The position numbers were made by a program, and so were the translations under genes. Positions 16,932-26,187 of a DNA stretch of 64,000 nucleotides are shown here, piece by piece. The stretch's first letter is position 1; every line of letters begins with the position of its first letter. The DNA is taken from contig NZ_JABFAO010000004.1 of assembly GCF_017168235.1 (NCBI RefSeq), forward strand, positions 463,641 to 527,640, given 5' to 3'. The DNA is from Rhodococcus sp. KRD197 (GTDB lineage Bacteria > Actinomycetota > Actinomycetes > Mycobacteriales > Mycobacteriaceae). Below the pieces are notes generated by a model. That model made no database searches, was not told the DNA's origin, and saw nothing but the letters and a program-made list of their open reading frames with translations.

Positions 16932-17903
16932 ATGCCCGAGGCAGATGTCGTGACGGCAGCGGTGCAGTTGGCGTGTCGCGCCCCGTCTGTGCACAACAGC
17001 CAGCCCTGGCGGTGGGTCGCTGATAGCGGCGGGCTCAACCTGTTCGTCGATCCGAGTCGATGGGCTCGCGCAACGGACTATTCGGGCCGGGAGGCGCTGA
17101 TCAGTTGTGGCGCCCTGCTCGACCATTTCCGTGTCGCGATGCAGGCAGCAGGGTGGACAATCAATGTCGACCGGTTCCCCAACCCCAACAACCTGAACCA
17201 TGTAGCTGCAATCAGTTTCACTCCCTCGAGCTTCGTAACCGATGGTCACCGTGCTCGCGCCGCCGCAATCGAGCGGCGCAGAACCGACCGGCTCCCGTTC
17301 GCCGCACCGACGGACTGGAAGCTGTTCGAGCCCATGGTGCGTAGTACATTCTCCGATCGTGACGCCCACCTGGACGTCGTATCAGACGATGACCGTCACA
17401 AGCTGGCCGATGCCTCCCGGCTCAGTGAGTCTCTGCGGCAGTACGACTCGTCCTACCACGCCGAACTGGATTGGTGGACTGCATCTTCCGAGGAAGCCGA
17501 AGGCATCCCCTACAGCTCGCTGGCATCCGCCACCGAGCGCCAGCACGTCGATGTGGCGCGCGCCTTTCCAGTCGGTGACGACAGTCAGCGGCGCCCGAGC
17601 ATCACAGCGGACCGCTCCACGATTCTGGTGCTTTCCACCGATGACAACACCGGCGGCGATGCGGTGCGCTGCGGCGAAGTGCTCTCGACCGTGCTGTTGG
17701 AGTGCACCATGGCCGGCATGGCCACCTGCACTCTGACCAACATCACCGAATCTCCGGCCGGCCGCGAGGTCATCGCCGCCCTGATTGGCCGGGCGTCTTA
17801 TCCTCAGCTGTTGATTCGGGTCGGTCTGACCCCACAAGCGGAACCTGAGCCTGCGATGACGCCGCGGCGCCCGCTGCGCGAGGTCTTCGAACCCGCGACA
17901 TAG
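16932..17903 (+). CDS. Acg-family FMN-binding nitroreductase
   Basis: 323 residues. The motif ACRAPSVHNSQPWRW near the N-terminus and the late GMATCTLTNITESP segment match the mycobacterial Acg/Rv3131 nitroreductase family, which binds or sequesters FMN. I prefer the ATG at 16932, with GGAGG 6 nt upstream, over the longer frame from 16884. The neighbouring apbE remnant (FMN transferase) is notable in an FMN context. Confidence 0.85.
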   Translation: MPEADVVTAAVQLACRAPSVHNSQPWRWVADSGGLNLFVDPSRWARATDYSGREALISCGALLDHFRVAMQAAGWTINVDRFPNPNNLNHVAAISFTPSSFVTDGHRARAAAIERRRTDRLPFAAPTDWKLFEPMVRSTFSDRDAHLDVVSDDDRHKLADASRLSESLRQYDSSYHAELDWWTASSEEAEGIPYSSLASATERQHVDVARAFPVGDDSQRRPSITADRSTILVLSTDDNTGGDAVRCGEVLSTVLLECTMAGMATCTLTNITESPAGREVIAALIGRASYPQLLIRVGLTPQAEPEPAMTPRRPLREVFEPAT

Positions 17904-17967
17904 TCCTGGATGACCTATCTCCCGTGAGCGGCTTACCGGCAGTCTGCGCGAGCGGGCGTGGCAGTTT

Positions 17968-18187
17968 TCATATTGCGTACAACCGGTAGGCGGCCCACTC
18001 TGCGCGGTCGTCGAGCGCAGTGGGATCGATGAACGTCGCCGTGGCCCACACGTCGGCCCACAGGAGGTCAGGGCCGGCGACAGTGGCGGATCCCGGATGC
18101 TCGACTCCTCGTCCGGTGCGGGGATCGATGATATGCGCGCCGCGCAACCTTGGAGCCGACGGCCGAGGCCACCGCGCGCTTAACCTC
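17968..18187 (-). pseudogene. 3' remnant of an ApbE-like FAD:protein FMN transferase gene
   Basis: The peptide GAHIIDPRTGRGVEHPGSAT followed by VAGPDLLWADVWATATFI is the C-terminal end of the ApbE family, which flavinylates proteins outside the membrane. Only about 70 residues remain of the usual 250-300. The break coincides with the left end of the IS4-type element, and no N-terminal part appears beyond the insertions. Non-functional. Confidence 0.75.
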
Positions 18188-18227
18188 AATACCGTTCAGT
18201 TAGTGTTTCGACGAGGTAGTATGAGGT

Positions 18228-19439
18228 GTGCCTCGTAGTGGATGGGTGAAGCCGGTGTCGGATCGTCGGTTGTCGGATGTGGTGTCGGTGGGGTTGTTGA
18301 CCAGGGTGTTTGCGCCGGATGTTGTTGATGCGGTGATCGCGGAGTGCGGCCGGACCGAGCAGCGGAGTAGGACGTTGACCGCGCGGGTGACGGCCTATTT
18401 CGCGATCGGAATGGCGTTGAATGCCGACGGGTCGTATGAGGATGTGTTCGAGCAGCTTACCGACGGTTTGTCCTGGTCCTCGGGGTGGTCTCAGTCATGG
18501 ACTGCTCCGACGAAATCGGCTATCTTTCAGGCACGTTCACGCCTGGGAGCGGAGCCGTTGGAAGCATTGTTCCGTCGCGTTGCGCAGCCTGTCGCGGTCG
18601 CAGCCACACCCGGCGCCTGGCTCGCCGGGCGCCGGTTGGTGGCCATCGACGGTACCTGCCTGGATCTGGCCGACACGCCCGCCAACACCGAGCATTTCGG
18701 TAGACCGGCATCGAGCCGAGGCGAGCAGTCCGCGTATCCGCAGGCACGACTGGTGGCAGTGGCCGAATGCGGCACCCATGCACTCGTCGATGCCGCAATC
18801 GGCCCGTGTTCGACCTCGGAGCGGGAGTTGTCGAATGATCTCCTCGACCGTCTCGAACCGGGAATGCTGCTGCTCGCCGACCGTGGTTTCTACGGGTTTC
18901 AGATGTGGACCCGGGCGGCAGCGAGCGGCGCCGACCTGTTGTGGCGGGTCAAATCCACGCTGTCGCCGAAGCATGTCGAGACCCTCGACGACGGCTCCTG
19001 GCTGGCGACGATAATCCCGACCTCGGGCACCCGGCGTCAGCATCGAACACCGCTGACAGTGCGGGTAATCGACTACGCACTCGACGACGGACGCGAGAAC
19101 CCCGAGCAGTATCGGTTGTTGACCACGATCCTCGACCCCGCCGACGCACCCGCGAAAGACCTGGCACTGGCCTACGCCCAACGCTGGGAAATCGAGAACA
19201 CCTTCGACGAACTGAAAACCCATCAGCGTGGACCCCGAGCGGTCCTGCGATCGAAATCCCCACCACTGGTACTCCAAGAAATCTGGGGCCACCTGTGCTG
19301 CCACTACGCCATCCGAACATTGATGGTCGACGCCGCGCGAGCAGGTGGCCGCGACCCCGACCGGGTCTCATTCGTCGCGGCGCTACGAATCACGCGAAGA
19401 TCGCTCTCGCACAGCTCTTTTTCCCCCTCACAACCATAA
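18228..19439 (+). CDS. IS4-family transposase (frameshifted near the C-terminus)
   Basis: 403 residues in this frame. An N-terminal IS4-type domain is followed by the DDE catalytic core (VAIDGTCLDLADT, LLADRGFYGF, and the YREK-like QRWEIENTFDELKT). The frame ends at a TTTTTCCCCC run where relatives continue; the missing tail is encoded in the +1 frame up to 19626 (FPPHN...LRANPRVVKRK). One extra base in the run, or ribosomal slippage, would explain this. GTG start. Confidence 0.88.
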   Translation: MPRSGWVKPVSDRRLSDVVSVGLLTRVFAPDVVDAVIAECGRTEQRSRTLTARVTAYFAIGMALNADGSYEDVFEQLTDGLSWSSGWSQSWTAPTKSAIFQARSRLGAEPLEALFRRVAQPVAVAATPGAWLAGRRLVAIDGTCLDLADTPANTEHFGRPASSRGEQSAYPQARLVAVAECGTHALVDAAIGPCSTSERELSNDLLDRLEPGMLLLADRGFYGFQMWTRAAASGADLLWRVKSTLSPKHVETLDDGSWLATIIPTSGTRRQHRTPLTVRVIDYALDDGRENPEQYRLLTTILDPADAPAKDLALAYAQRWEIENTFDELKTHQRGPRAVLRSKSPPLVLQEIWGHLCCHYAIRTLMVDAARAGGRDPDRVSFVAALRITRRSLSHSSFSPSQP

Positions 19440-19626
19440 AGCGGTCACCCGGATGTGGAACCACGCCATCGAAAAACTGCAACACCGATTCAATCCCGCA
19501 CGTCGCCTACGAGCGAACCCGCGGGTCGTCAAACGAAAAGTCATCAAATGGGCAGCCAAACGCTCCCGGCACCAACACCATCCACAACCCACAACGTCAC
19601 CCCAATGCACTATCATTCAGCACTAA
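19416..19626 (+). pseudogene. C-terminal part of the IS4 transposase in the +1 frame
   Basis: About 70 residues continue the transposase after the homopolymer run: LFPPHNHKAVTRMWNHAIEK, later RRLRANPRVVKRK, then a His/Pro tail ending just before the right inverted repeat. It has no start of its own. It is either the cut-off end of a dead gene or the frameshift-extended product. Confidence 0.7.
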
Positions 19627-19645
19627 CTGAACGGTATTTTGCTTA

Positions 19646-21346
19646 GCCTGAATGCACCGATGAGCTGACTCGTTTGTTCTGAATGATGTTGCGCGGTATC
19701 GACCTGGATACGAGGCGTGATTGTTCGGCCGATCTCGACTATCGGGTTGTTCCACTGGCGTTTTCGTCTCGTGTGTGGGTAAGGGTGCTGGTCGTTAGGC
19801 TGCGATCGGTAGATTTCGAGGGAACGTGTTCTCGAACAGTGTCATCCACTGTTTCTCCCACGGCCAGCCTGTGGGTAGGTGGAGGGTGATTTTCCGGGCC
19901 GAGTAGGCGATACGGGTCGGCACCGAAATCAGGGTTTGCCGGATCGTGCCGGTCGTCGCTTTCGCCAGCGCCGAGTCACCGGTGATGGTGGCGGCGGCGC
20001 GGGTGAGGTTGAACGCCATCACCGCGCAGACCAGCCAGGCTGCGTTGGCGCAGAAATGTGCCGACGGCATGTGGGCGAGGGCGGAGTTCTTGAGGTCTGC
20101 GTGGACTTGTTCGATAATTGCGTGCCGGCGGTGGACCTGGTCGGCGGTGACGGTGTCGAGATCGTGTGGGTCGGTGGTGGTGAAGAATGCGTGGAAGCGC
20201 CACACGTCGAACAGTTGCTGTTGTCCTTGGTCTTTCTTCGGTCGTAGGTCCGGGATGCGGCGCACGATCAACCGGCCGGGGATGTGGTGGGCTTTCTTCT
20301 GTGCCGTGAACGCGGTGAACGGTATTTCGGCAACTTCCGCCGTCGAGATCCACGACTCGGTGGCGTCGTCGAAGATCGCGTTGGTGTAGCGGATCGGGGT
20401 CCACGCGTCGGCCGGGATTGCACTGATCGCGGTGCGGATCACCGAGTTCAGTCCGGTGGTGATCGAGACGTCCGCGCCGCCACGGATCGCTGCCGAGATG
20501 GCGGGGTGCCCGAAGTACGCCGAATCGGCACGCACCAATGGGGCCGACATCTGCTGTGGAGCAGCAGAATTGATGACTGCCGTGCGGACTCGATGTACCG
20601 TGCACAAGGTGTCGGCGATCATCCGGGCTGCACCGCGCGCGGATCCACATGAGCCTTTCCGGAGGCGTTGCCCGGTGATCACCGGTGCTGCAGTGGTCGT
20701 GGTGACGGTGGTGATCAGCGAGTTCAATCCGCGGACTCCGGAGTAGCCGTAGCCGGATCCTTGTTTGCTGTGTCCGTGGACTTCGATGATCGAGTCGTCG
20801 ATGTCGATCATCACCGGGCCGGTGTCGATCCCGGCCAGGACCGGGGTCTGCTCGGCGAGCCCTGAGAGCAGTCGGGACGCGACTGCGTCGAGTTGGCGGA
20901 CATGCCCGAACCGGAACTGGCGCAGAAACGACCCCAAGGTCGAGGGCGCGTACGGTCGGTCGAAGAGCGTTCCCAGTGCGCCGTGCCGAAGGATCGCCAT
21001 GTCGGCGATGCTGTCCGCGCCAGCGACCATCCCCGCGACCAGCGATCCGACCTTGCGGCCCGCGTTGGCGCCTTTGTCGGTCGGCACACTCAGATGCTCG
21101 TCGGCCAACGACAGCAACCCTGATCGCTGCGCCAACGCCAGCACCGGGACCAGCCCGGCTGCGGACACGAGATTGGGGTCGTCGAACCTTGCGGCAGTGA
21201 CAGGTCGGGTGTGAGATAGTTGCATCTGCGAGATGCCCTTCTTGTGGTCAGAATCGGTTCTGTAGGAAGTCCCATTCTTTCACCACAGCAGGGCATTTCG
21301 CGTCTAACGCGCACGTTGAGCGGCTACCTCATCGGTGCATCCAGGC
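19646..21346 (-). mobile_element. IS1380-family insertion sequence
   Basis: About 1.7 kb, bounded by CCTGAATGCACCGATGAG (from 19647) and, inverted, CCTGGATGCACCGATGAG (ending 21345), which differ at one base. CTTA flanks both ends (19642-19645 and 21346-21349), matching the family's 4-bp target duplication. It abuts the IS4 element and apparently landed in its right-hand target repeat. Confidence 0.88.
19795..21225 (-). CDS. IS1380-family transposase
   Basis: 476 residues, full length for the family. DDE-type motifs are DTGPVMIDIDDSIIEVHG, VRADSAYFG in the second-Asp region, and EQVHADLKNSALAHMPS with the Glu. Uninterrupted, so the element may be active. Confidence 0.92.
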   Translation of the reverse strand: MQLSHTRPVTAARFDDPNLVSAAGLVPVLALAQRSGLLSLADEHLSVPTDKGANAGRKVGSLVAGMVAGADSIADMAILRHGALGTLFDRPYAPSTLGSFLRQFRFGHVRQLDAVASRLLSGLAEQTPVLAGIDTGPVMIDIDDSIIEVHGHSKQGSGYGYSGVRGLNSLITTVTTTTAAPVITGQRLRKGSCGSARGAARMIADTLCTVHRVRTAVINSAAPQQMSAPLVRADSAYFGHPAISAAIRGGADVSITTGLNSVIRTAISAIPADAWTPIRYTNAIFDDATESWISTAEVAEIPFTAFTAQKKAHHIPGRLIVRRIPDLRPKKDQGQQQLFDVWRFHAFFTTTDPHDLDTVTADQVHRRHAIIEQVHADLKNSALAHMPSAHFCANAAWLVCAVMAFNLTRAAATITGDSALAKATTGTIRQTLISVPTRIAYSARKITLHLPTGWPWEKQWMTLFENTFPRNLPIAA

Positions 21347-21465
21347 TTAACACGAGTCCGGTCGTCGAGGCGCGGTTGGACTTGGTACTCGCGACGGGTC
21401 CCGCCTGGCCGATCTGGGCGGAGATGGCAGCGCCCTCGGAATGCGCGGCGTCGGTTCGAGGAATT

Positions 21466-23187
21466 TCAGGGCATTATCCTGTCCAGGAATGGGTTTCGGA
21501 AGACTCGGTGTGGGTCGTAGGTATCGAATGCCGCGGCCGCGGAGTCCCACTCGCGGTAGCGGGAGGGCAGGGTTTCGGTCAGGAAAGGGAGGTCGGCATG
21601 CGACCGGTCGTCTGTGAAGGCCCAGCCCTTGGAGTATTCCGGTCGCATCATCCCGAGTGATCCCGAATAATGTTGGTGCATCCACTGTTCCATCTCACGG
21701 AAGAATGCATGCATGCCGGGAGTGCCCGGGATGGAGACGACGTTCATCCAGATCGCCGTGTCCCATTCCGGGTGCTCGGCAATCGGCGACAGCGCCGAAA
21801 TCGATGGTGAGCCGGCGCTGTCGACGTCGACGTCGTAGTCCAATCCGCATAGCCGTACCTCGAACGGCCCGTTGACGGGATACTCGCCCAGCGAACTGTA
21901 GTAACCGAGTCGTTCCTCGAGCCAGGTCGTCATGTCGTGGATGATGGTGGCGACGTTCTTGCGGGCGGTGAGTAGGACCCCACCGCCCGCGGTAACGCGG
22001 AGCGTCGTCGCCCGAAGGTAGAAACGCGTGTTCTTCGATGTGCCCCAGATGTCTGCGGTACCGGTGAGCGCCAGACCTGCGGTGACTGCGCCGAGCTGAG
22101 AAGCCGAAAAGGCCGGCGTAGCGGCACCGATATGCGGCGCGGTGGAACCGAGCCCGTCGGTGATCAGTTCGGGAAGTGTGTCGGAGAAAGCGTAGTTGTA
22201 GGGCCCGGTCACTTCCCGCGATTCGATCGGGCGCTCCGGTTCGTCGGTCCACACCTTGAGCCATGGTGCGTCGGTGAACGGAAACCAGATTGCCTCGACG
22301 CTTCCCGACGCGGCAAGGAACCGTTCGAAGGTTCGGCCCGGTGCCCCAGCGGGGGCGAACAATTCCCGCCAGCCGATGTCGAGGATGCTCTGGCACCGCA
22401 CACGCCGGTCGGCTCCTGCCTGGAGGGTGACGGAGGTGATGAACGTTCGTCCGAGGTGGGTGAGCAGTGGCAGGATGCCGGGATCGGATCGAGCGAAGGT
22501 ACGGGTGGAGTACTCACCCGCGGACTCGTCCCACACGACTGCGGTGAGGGCGGTGACGAGATTGCTGACGGATCCGAAGCTGAGGCCGGGTTCGGCGGTT
22601 CGGCCCTCGGCTGGGGCGGTCGCGCCGTGTGCGTCGATGGCAAGTGCGCCGCCGATGGTGATGTCTCCGATGGCGGGGATGCTCGCCCAGCCCAACCCCT
22701 CGGCTTCGAGAGCAGTCAGGATGGCAAGCAGACTGGCGCCGCCCTGCGCGGTCACCGTGGCCGGGGTTCCCGTCGGGTCGACGCTCACGCCGGTCAAGTG
22801 TCTGGTGGTATCGAGAAGGACGACTGCGTCGACGGAGTATCCGGGAACGACGGTCAGCGGACTCCACCCGTGCATCGAGCCGCGAGCTCGCAAAGTGTAG
22901 CCCTGCTCCGCAGCCCAGTTGGCCAGGTTCACCACCTCGCGTTCGTCGCGCGGTGCGCAGGTCCAGACGCTGTCGAAACTGATTTCCTTGGACCAGTTCT
23001 CGTAGCTCTGTTGATAGAGGTCGATGCCGGATGGGAATTCGGGTGGAACCGGCAGGGTGGCATCGCCTGCGGGCACCGCCGCCGCCGGAACCCATTCGGA
23101 GAACCCGGTGACAGCAACAGCAGCGACTGCTGCCGCACCGAAGAAGCGGCGGCGTGACAGCGCCGCGGGTGCATTCCGTTCGGCCAC
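21466..23187 (-). CDS. Cholesterol oxidase, VAO type with covalent FAD, Tat-exported
   Basis: 573 residues from the GTG at 23187 (GAGGGG 8 nt upstream), giving a Tat signal ALSRRRFFGAAAVAAVAVTG. The N-terminal FAD_binding_4 domain contains RARGSMHGWSPL, whose His is the site of covalent flavin attachment in class II (Brevibacterium BsCO2-like) cholesterol oxidases. A C-terminal substrate domain follows. It oxidises 3beta-hydroxysterols to 3-keto steroids outside the cell. An in-frame ATG at 23226 would lengthen the n-region. No other sterol genes adjoin it. Confidence 0.88.
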   Translation of the reverse strand: MAERNAPAALSRRRFFGAAAVAAVAVTGFSEWVPAAAVPAGDATLPVPPEFPSGIDLYQQSYENWSKEISFDSVWTCAPRDEREVVNLANWAAEQGYTLRARGSMHGWSPLTVVPGYSVDAVVLLDTTRHLTGVSVDPTGTPATVTAQGGASLLAILTALEAEGLGWASIPAIGDITIGGALAIDAHGATAPAEGRTAEPGLSFGSVSNLVTALTAVVWDESAGEYSTRTFARSDPGILPLLTHLGRTFITSVTLQAGADRRVRCQSILDIGWRELFAPAGAPGRTFERFLAASGSVEAIWFPFTDAPWLKVWTDEPERPIESREVTGPYNYAFSDTLPELITDGLGSTAPHIGAATPAFSASQLGAVTAGLALTGTADIWGTSKNTRFYLRATTLRVTAGGGVLLTARKNVATIIHDMTTWLEERLGYYSSLGEYPVNGPFEVRLCGLDYDVDVDSAGSPSISALSPIAEHPEWDTAIWMNVVSIPGTPGMHAFFREMEQWMHQHYSGSLGMMRPEYSKGWAFTDDRSHADLPFLTETLPSRYREWDSAAAAFDTYDPHRVFRNPFLDRIMP

Positions 23188-23412
23188 GTGTAAACCCCTC
23201 GAGTATTTCGATGCCAGTGGCATCACAATAGAACGAGCGGGTGAAGACGGTGGCGGATTCGACGAAACGGCCGGGCGGGGACGGTGGCACCGACGGTCGA
23301 AGTCGACCTTCTGAGGGCGACCGGGTAGTCGGTTGCCATACTGGATCCTCGCGTGCCTGCACCGCGCGCTGAGCGAAACGTGGCTCGAAATTCACTGCAC
23401 GGAGGAGAACCA

Positions 23413-24210
23413 ATGTCGACAATCGCGTACGTCATAGCGGGCTCGGAGGCCACCGGAGGAGCCGGCCTGCAAGCCGACCTCAAGACGTTCGAGCGACTCG
23501 GTGTGTACGGCGTCGGGACCATAACGTGCATCGTCTCGTTCGACCCGAAGTCGAATTGGGGCCATCGCTTCGTTCCCGTGGCAAGCCGAGTCATCGCCGA
23601 TCAAATCGAAGCCGCGACATCGGCGCACAGTCTCGGCGTCGTCAAGATCGGCATGCTGGGGACTCCCGACACCGTCTCGACCGTCGCGAGTTCCCTTGCG
23701 CTGCAGCCGTGGCGTCATGTCGTCGTCGATCCCGTGCTGATCTGCAAAGGGCAGGAGCCGGGCGCTGCCCTCGACACGGACAATGCGCTGCGGACGGAGA
23801 TACTGCCGTTGGCCACCGTCGTCACGCCGAACCTGTTCGAAGCTCAGACCCTCTCGGGCATGGACACCCTGGACACCGTCGACAATCTGGGCGAGGCGGC
23901 GCGTCGGATTGCCGACCTCGGGCCGAAGTACGTCGTCGTCAAGGGCGGCGTGGGTCTGGCCGGAGACGAAGCAATCGACGTCGTCTTCGACGGACAGGAC
24001 GTGACCGTTCTGCGCGCACCGAAGATTGGTCACGAACGGGTTTCCGGTGCAGGCTGTGTGTTCGCCGCCGCGATCACGGCAGAACTCGCCAAGGGTGCGT
24101 CCGTGCTCGATGCAGTATCGACCGCCAAGGACTTCGCCCACGCCGGGATCGTGGGTCGGATCACGACGAACGCTCCCTTCACCGCCGTCGGTTGGCACGA
24201 TCGCGCCTGA
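23413..24210 (+). CDS. pdxK: Pyridoxine/HMP kinase, Bacillus PdxK type
   Basis: 265-residue ribokinase-fold enzyme. AGSEATGGAGLQADLKTF, VVDPVLICKG, VTPNLFEAQTLSGMD and the closing SGAGCVFAAAITAELAKGAS match the Bacillus PdxK/ThiD2 branch, which has GAGC where other ribokinases have GTGD. It phosphorylates pyridoxine or hydroxymethylpyrimidine in vitamin salvage. GGAGGAG precedes the ATG. Single gene; the next hairpin is at 24234. Confidence 0.85.
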   Translation: MSTIAYVIAGSEATGGAGLQADLKTFERLGVYGVGTITCIVSFDPKSNWGHRFVPVASRVIADQIEAATSAHSLGVVKIGMLGTPDTVSTVASSLALQPWRHVVVDPVLICKGQEPGAALDTDNALRTEILPLATVVTPNLFEAQTLSGMDTLDTVDNLGEAARRIADLGPKYVVVKGGVGLAGDEAIDVVFDGQDVTVLRAPKIGHERVSGAGCVFAAAITAELAKGASVLDAVSTAKDFAHAGIVGRITTNAPFTAVGWHDRA

Positions 24211-24233
24211 CGAACGCGCATCAGTGCTGACTC

Positions 24234-24256
24234 GTTCCTATCGACCGGGTAGGAAC
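24234..24256. terminator. Hairpin between convergent genes
   Basis: GTTCCTA and TAGGAAC pair around a 9-nt loop, between the ends of pdxK and the MFS gene. Position fits a bidirectional terminator; no T-run. Confidence 0.4.
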
Positions 24257-24342
24257 ATCGGTGCGATGTCCGCTAGTTCAAGTCCGCCGGGTTCGGCCCG
24301 ACGCGGGTCGTTGGTCGTGGGTGCTACGGCTGGGTGGGTTGA

Positions 24343-25542
24343 TCAACGGGACGGAACAGGTTGTGCCGCAGCTGCGCCGGCGTTCTGCTGTCGGTTGTGT
24401 AGCGAGGTCGCGAACAACAGAACTGCGAGGCCGGCGGCGGTGATGGCCGCTCCCGCCCAGATGGGGGAGGTGTAGCCGAGTCCAGCGGCGATGGTGATCC
24501 CGCCGATCCACGCGCCCAACGCGTTTCCGACATTGAATGCTGCGATGTTGGCGCCCGAGGCCAGCGTCGGCGCGGAGGAGGCGTAGTTCATGATGCGGGT
24601 TTGCAGAGCCGGTACCGTCGCAAATCCGAACGCACCCATGAGAACCAGCGAGAGAATGGTCATGATCTGACTGCTTGCGGTCGCGGCGAAGACGATCAGA
24701 ACCACGGTCAGCATCGCCAGGATCGCGGTGAGCGAGGTGGTCAGAGCCCGGTCGGCGAGTTTGCCGCCGACGTAGTTCCCGGCGAACAGACCAGCACCGA
24801 ACAACACAAGCAACCACGGAACTGTAGTGGAGGCGAAGCCTGAGACGTTGGTCAGTGTGTAGGCGATGTAGGTGAATGCGCCGAACATGCCGCCGTAGCC
24901 GAGGATTGTGATCGCCATGGATAGCCAGACCTGAGTCGAGCGGAATGCGGTCATCTCGATACGGAGACTGGTCGCCGGGGCGTCGCCTTCTCTGGCCTTG
25001 GTGTCCGGCACGAGGGCGGCGATACCGATCAACGCGATGACACCGATGACGGTGATGGCCCAGAACGTCGATCTCCATCCGAACTGCTGTCCCAGAAAGG
25101 TCCCGAACGGTACGCCGAGCACGTTCGCCGAGGTCAGACCGGCGAACATCATGGCAATGGCGCCGGCGCGTTTGGCGGGGGCGACCATGTTCGACGCGAC
25201 GACTGCGCCGATGCCGAAGAACGCGCCGTGGCACAGGGCCGCCAGGATCCTTCCCGCGAGCATCGCCTCATACGTGGGGGCGAGCGCCGACAGCATGTTT
25301 CCACCGATGAACAGAATCATCAGTGCCATGAGCACGCGTTTGCGATCGAATCGGGTGACGGCCGCGGTCAGTGCGATTGCGCCGACCGCGACGGACAGCG
25401 CATAGCCCGAGATCAGGTAGCCGGCCACCGATTCGGTGACGTCGAACTCGGCCGCGACCTCGGGCAACAGGCCCATGATTACGAATTCCGTGAGTCCGAT
25501 GCCGAAGCCGCCGACGGCCAAAGCGAGAAGTCCGATGGGCAT
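24343..25542 (-). CDS. MFS efflux transporter (DHA1/AraJ-like)
   Basis: 399 residues with about 12 membrane helices; opening GFGIGLTEFVIMGLLPEVA and a RFDRKRVL loop between helices 2 and 3 are typical of DHA1 drug or sugar exporters. Start set at the ATG at 25542 with GGAGGG upstream. Divergent from a MarR regulator across a region with clear operators, so it is probably that repressor's target. Substrate unknown. Confidence 0.88.
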   Translation of the reverse strand: MPIGLLALAVGGFGIGLTEFVIMGLLPEVAAEFDVTESVAGYLISGYALSVAVGAIALTAAVTRFDRKRVLMALMILFIGGNMLSALAPTYEAMLAGRILAALCHGAFFGIGAVVASNMVAPAKRAGAIAMMFAGLTSANVLGVPFGTFLGQQFGWRSTFWAITVIGVIALIGIAALVPDTKAREGDAPATSLRIEMTAFRSTQVWLSMAITILGYGGMFGAFTYIAYTLTNVSGFASTTVPWLLVLFGAGLFAGNYVGGKLADRALTTSLTAILAMLTVVLIVFAATASSQIMTILSLVLMGAFGFATVPALQTRIMNYASSAPTLASGANIAAFNVGNALGAWIGGITIAAGLGYTSPIWAGAAITAAGLAVLLFATSLHNRQQNAGAAAAQPVPSR

Positions 25543-25605
25543 TCTCAGTCCCTCCAGGAGATGTGTGCAAGTGTTTACCAAGCCGGTAGTACGCGCCTGC
25601 ATTAG

Positions 25606-25651
25606 TTGCACACGCTTGATAGATAGTTGCACACGCGCTCTAAGCGTGCAA
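25606..25651. promoter_or_regulatory. MarR operator region
   Basis: TTGCACACGC occurs twice in direct repeat (25606-25615 and 25627-25636). The second copy pairs with GTGCAA at 25646-25651, giving a TTGCAC-N13-GTGCAA dyad. It lies between the divergent MFS and marR starts, fitting shared repression and autoregulation. Confidence 0.6.
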
Positions 25652-25709
25652 GCTGCTAGTCTGTGAACGAGGCATTGTCGCGTTCGATGCGCGCAACACG
25701 GAGGTCAAC

Positions 25710-26177
25710 ATGGGCATTGCAGATGATGCAGTGGAGATTCGGTCGCAGGGATGGCGGACTCTCGCTGCACTACATGGCGTCCTCGACAACGAACTCGAAC
25801 GTGCCCTGCAACGCGAACACAAATTATCGGTGGTCGAATACACCGTTCTCGACGCCTTGTCTCGACAGGACGGATGGCACATGCGCATGGCTCAGCTCGC
25901 GCGTGCCGCAGCCCTCAGTTCGAGTGCGACCACCCGGCTGGTCAACCGCCTGGAAGATCGGAAGCTACTGCGCCGCATCATCTGTGCGGATGATCGGCGG
26001 GGCATCTACACCGAGCTCACCGACGACGGCCGGGAGCTGTTGGAAGCCGCTCGACCGACGCATGATTCCACGTTGGAAACGGCGCTGAACGAGGCGTGCC
26101 GTACGCCCGAGTTGGCGCCGTTGGTGGCAGCGCTCCACCAACTTCCGGCTTCGCCGATGTACAGCGGCGCTGGCTGA
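25710..26177 (+). CDS. MarR-family regulator
   Basis: 155 residues with a winged helix: MRMAQLARAAALSSSATTRLVNRL as recognition segment and DDRRGIYTELTDDG as wing. Such regulators usually release DNA on binding phenolic or drug-like ligands. Divergent from the MFS exporter. Convergent with scn genes, 10 bp apart. Confidence 0.9.
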   Translation: MGIADDAVEIRSQGWRTLAALHGVLDNELERALQREHKLSVVEYTVLDALSRQDGWHMRMAQLARAAALSSSATTRLVNRLEDRKLLRRIICADDRRGIYTELTDDGRELLEAARPTHDSTLETALNEACRTPELAPLVAALHQLPASPMYSGAG

Positions 26178-26187
26178 GATCGACGCG

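Larger units (their letters stand above)
18188..19640 (+). mobile_element. IS4-family insertion sequence
   Basis: About 1.45 kb bounded by the inverted repeats AATACCGTTCAGTTAGTG (18188-18205) and its complement (19621-19638). It carries one transposase gene. GCTTAAC on the left flank (18178-18184) can be matched on the right if the adjoining IS1380 element is removed (GCTTA at 19641-19645 joined to AC at 21350-21351), so a 7-bp target duplication is plausible. Insertion truncated apbE. Confidence 0.88.
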
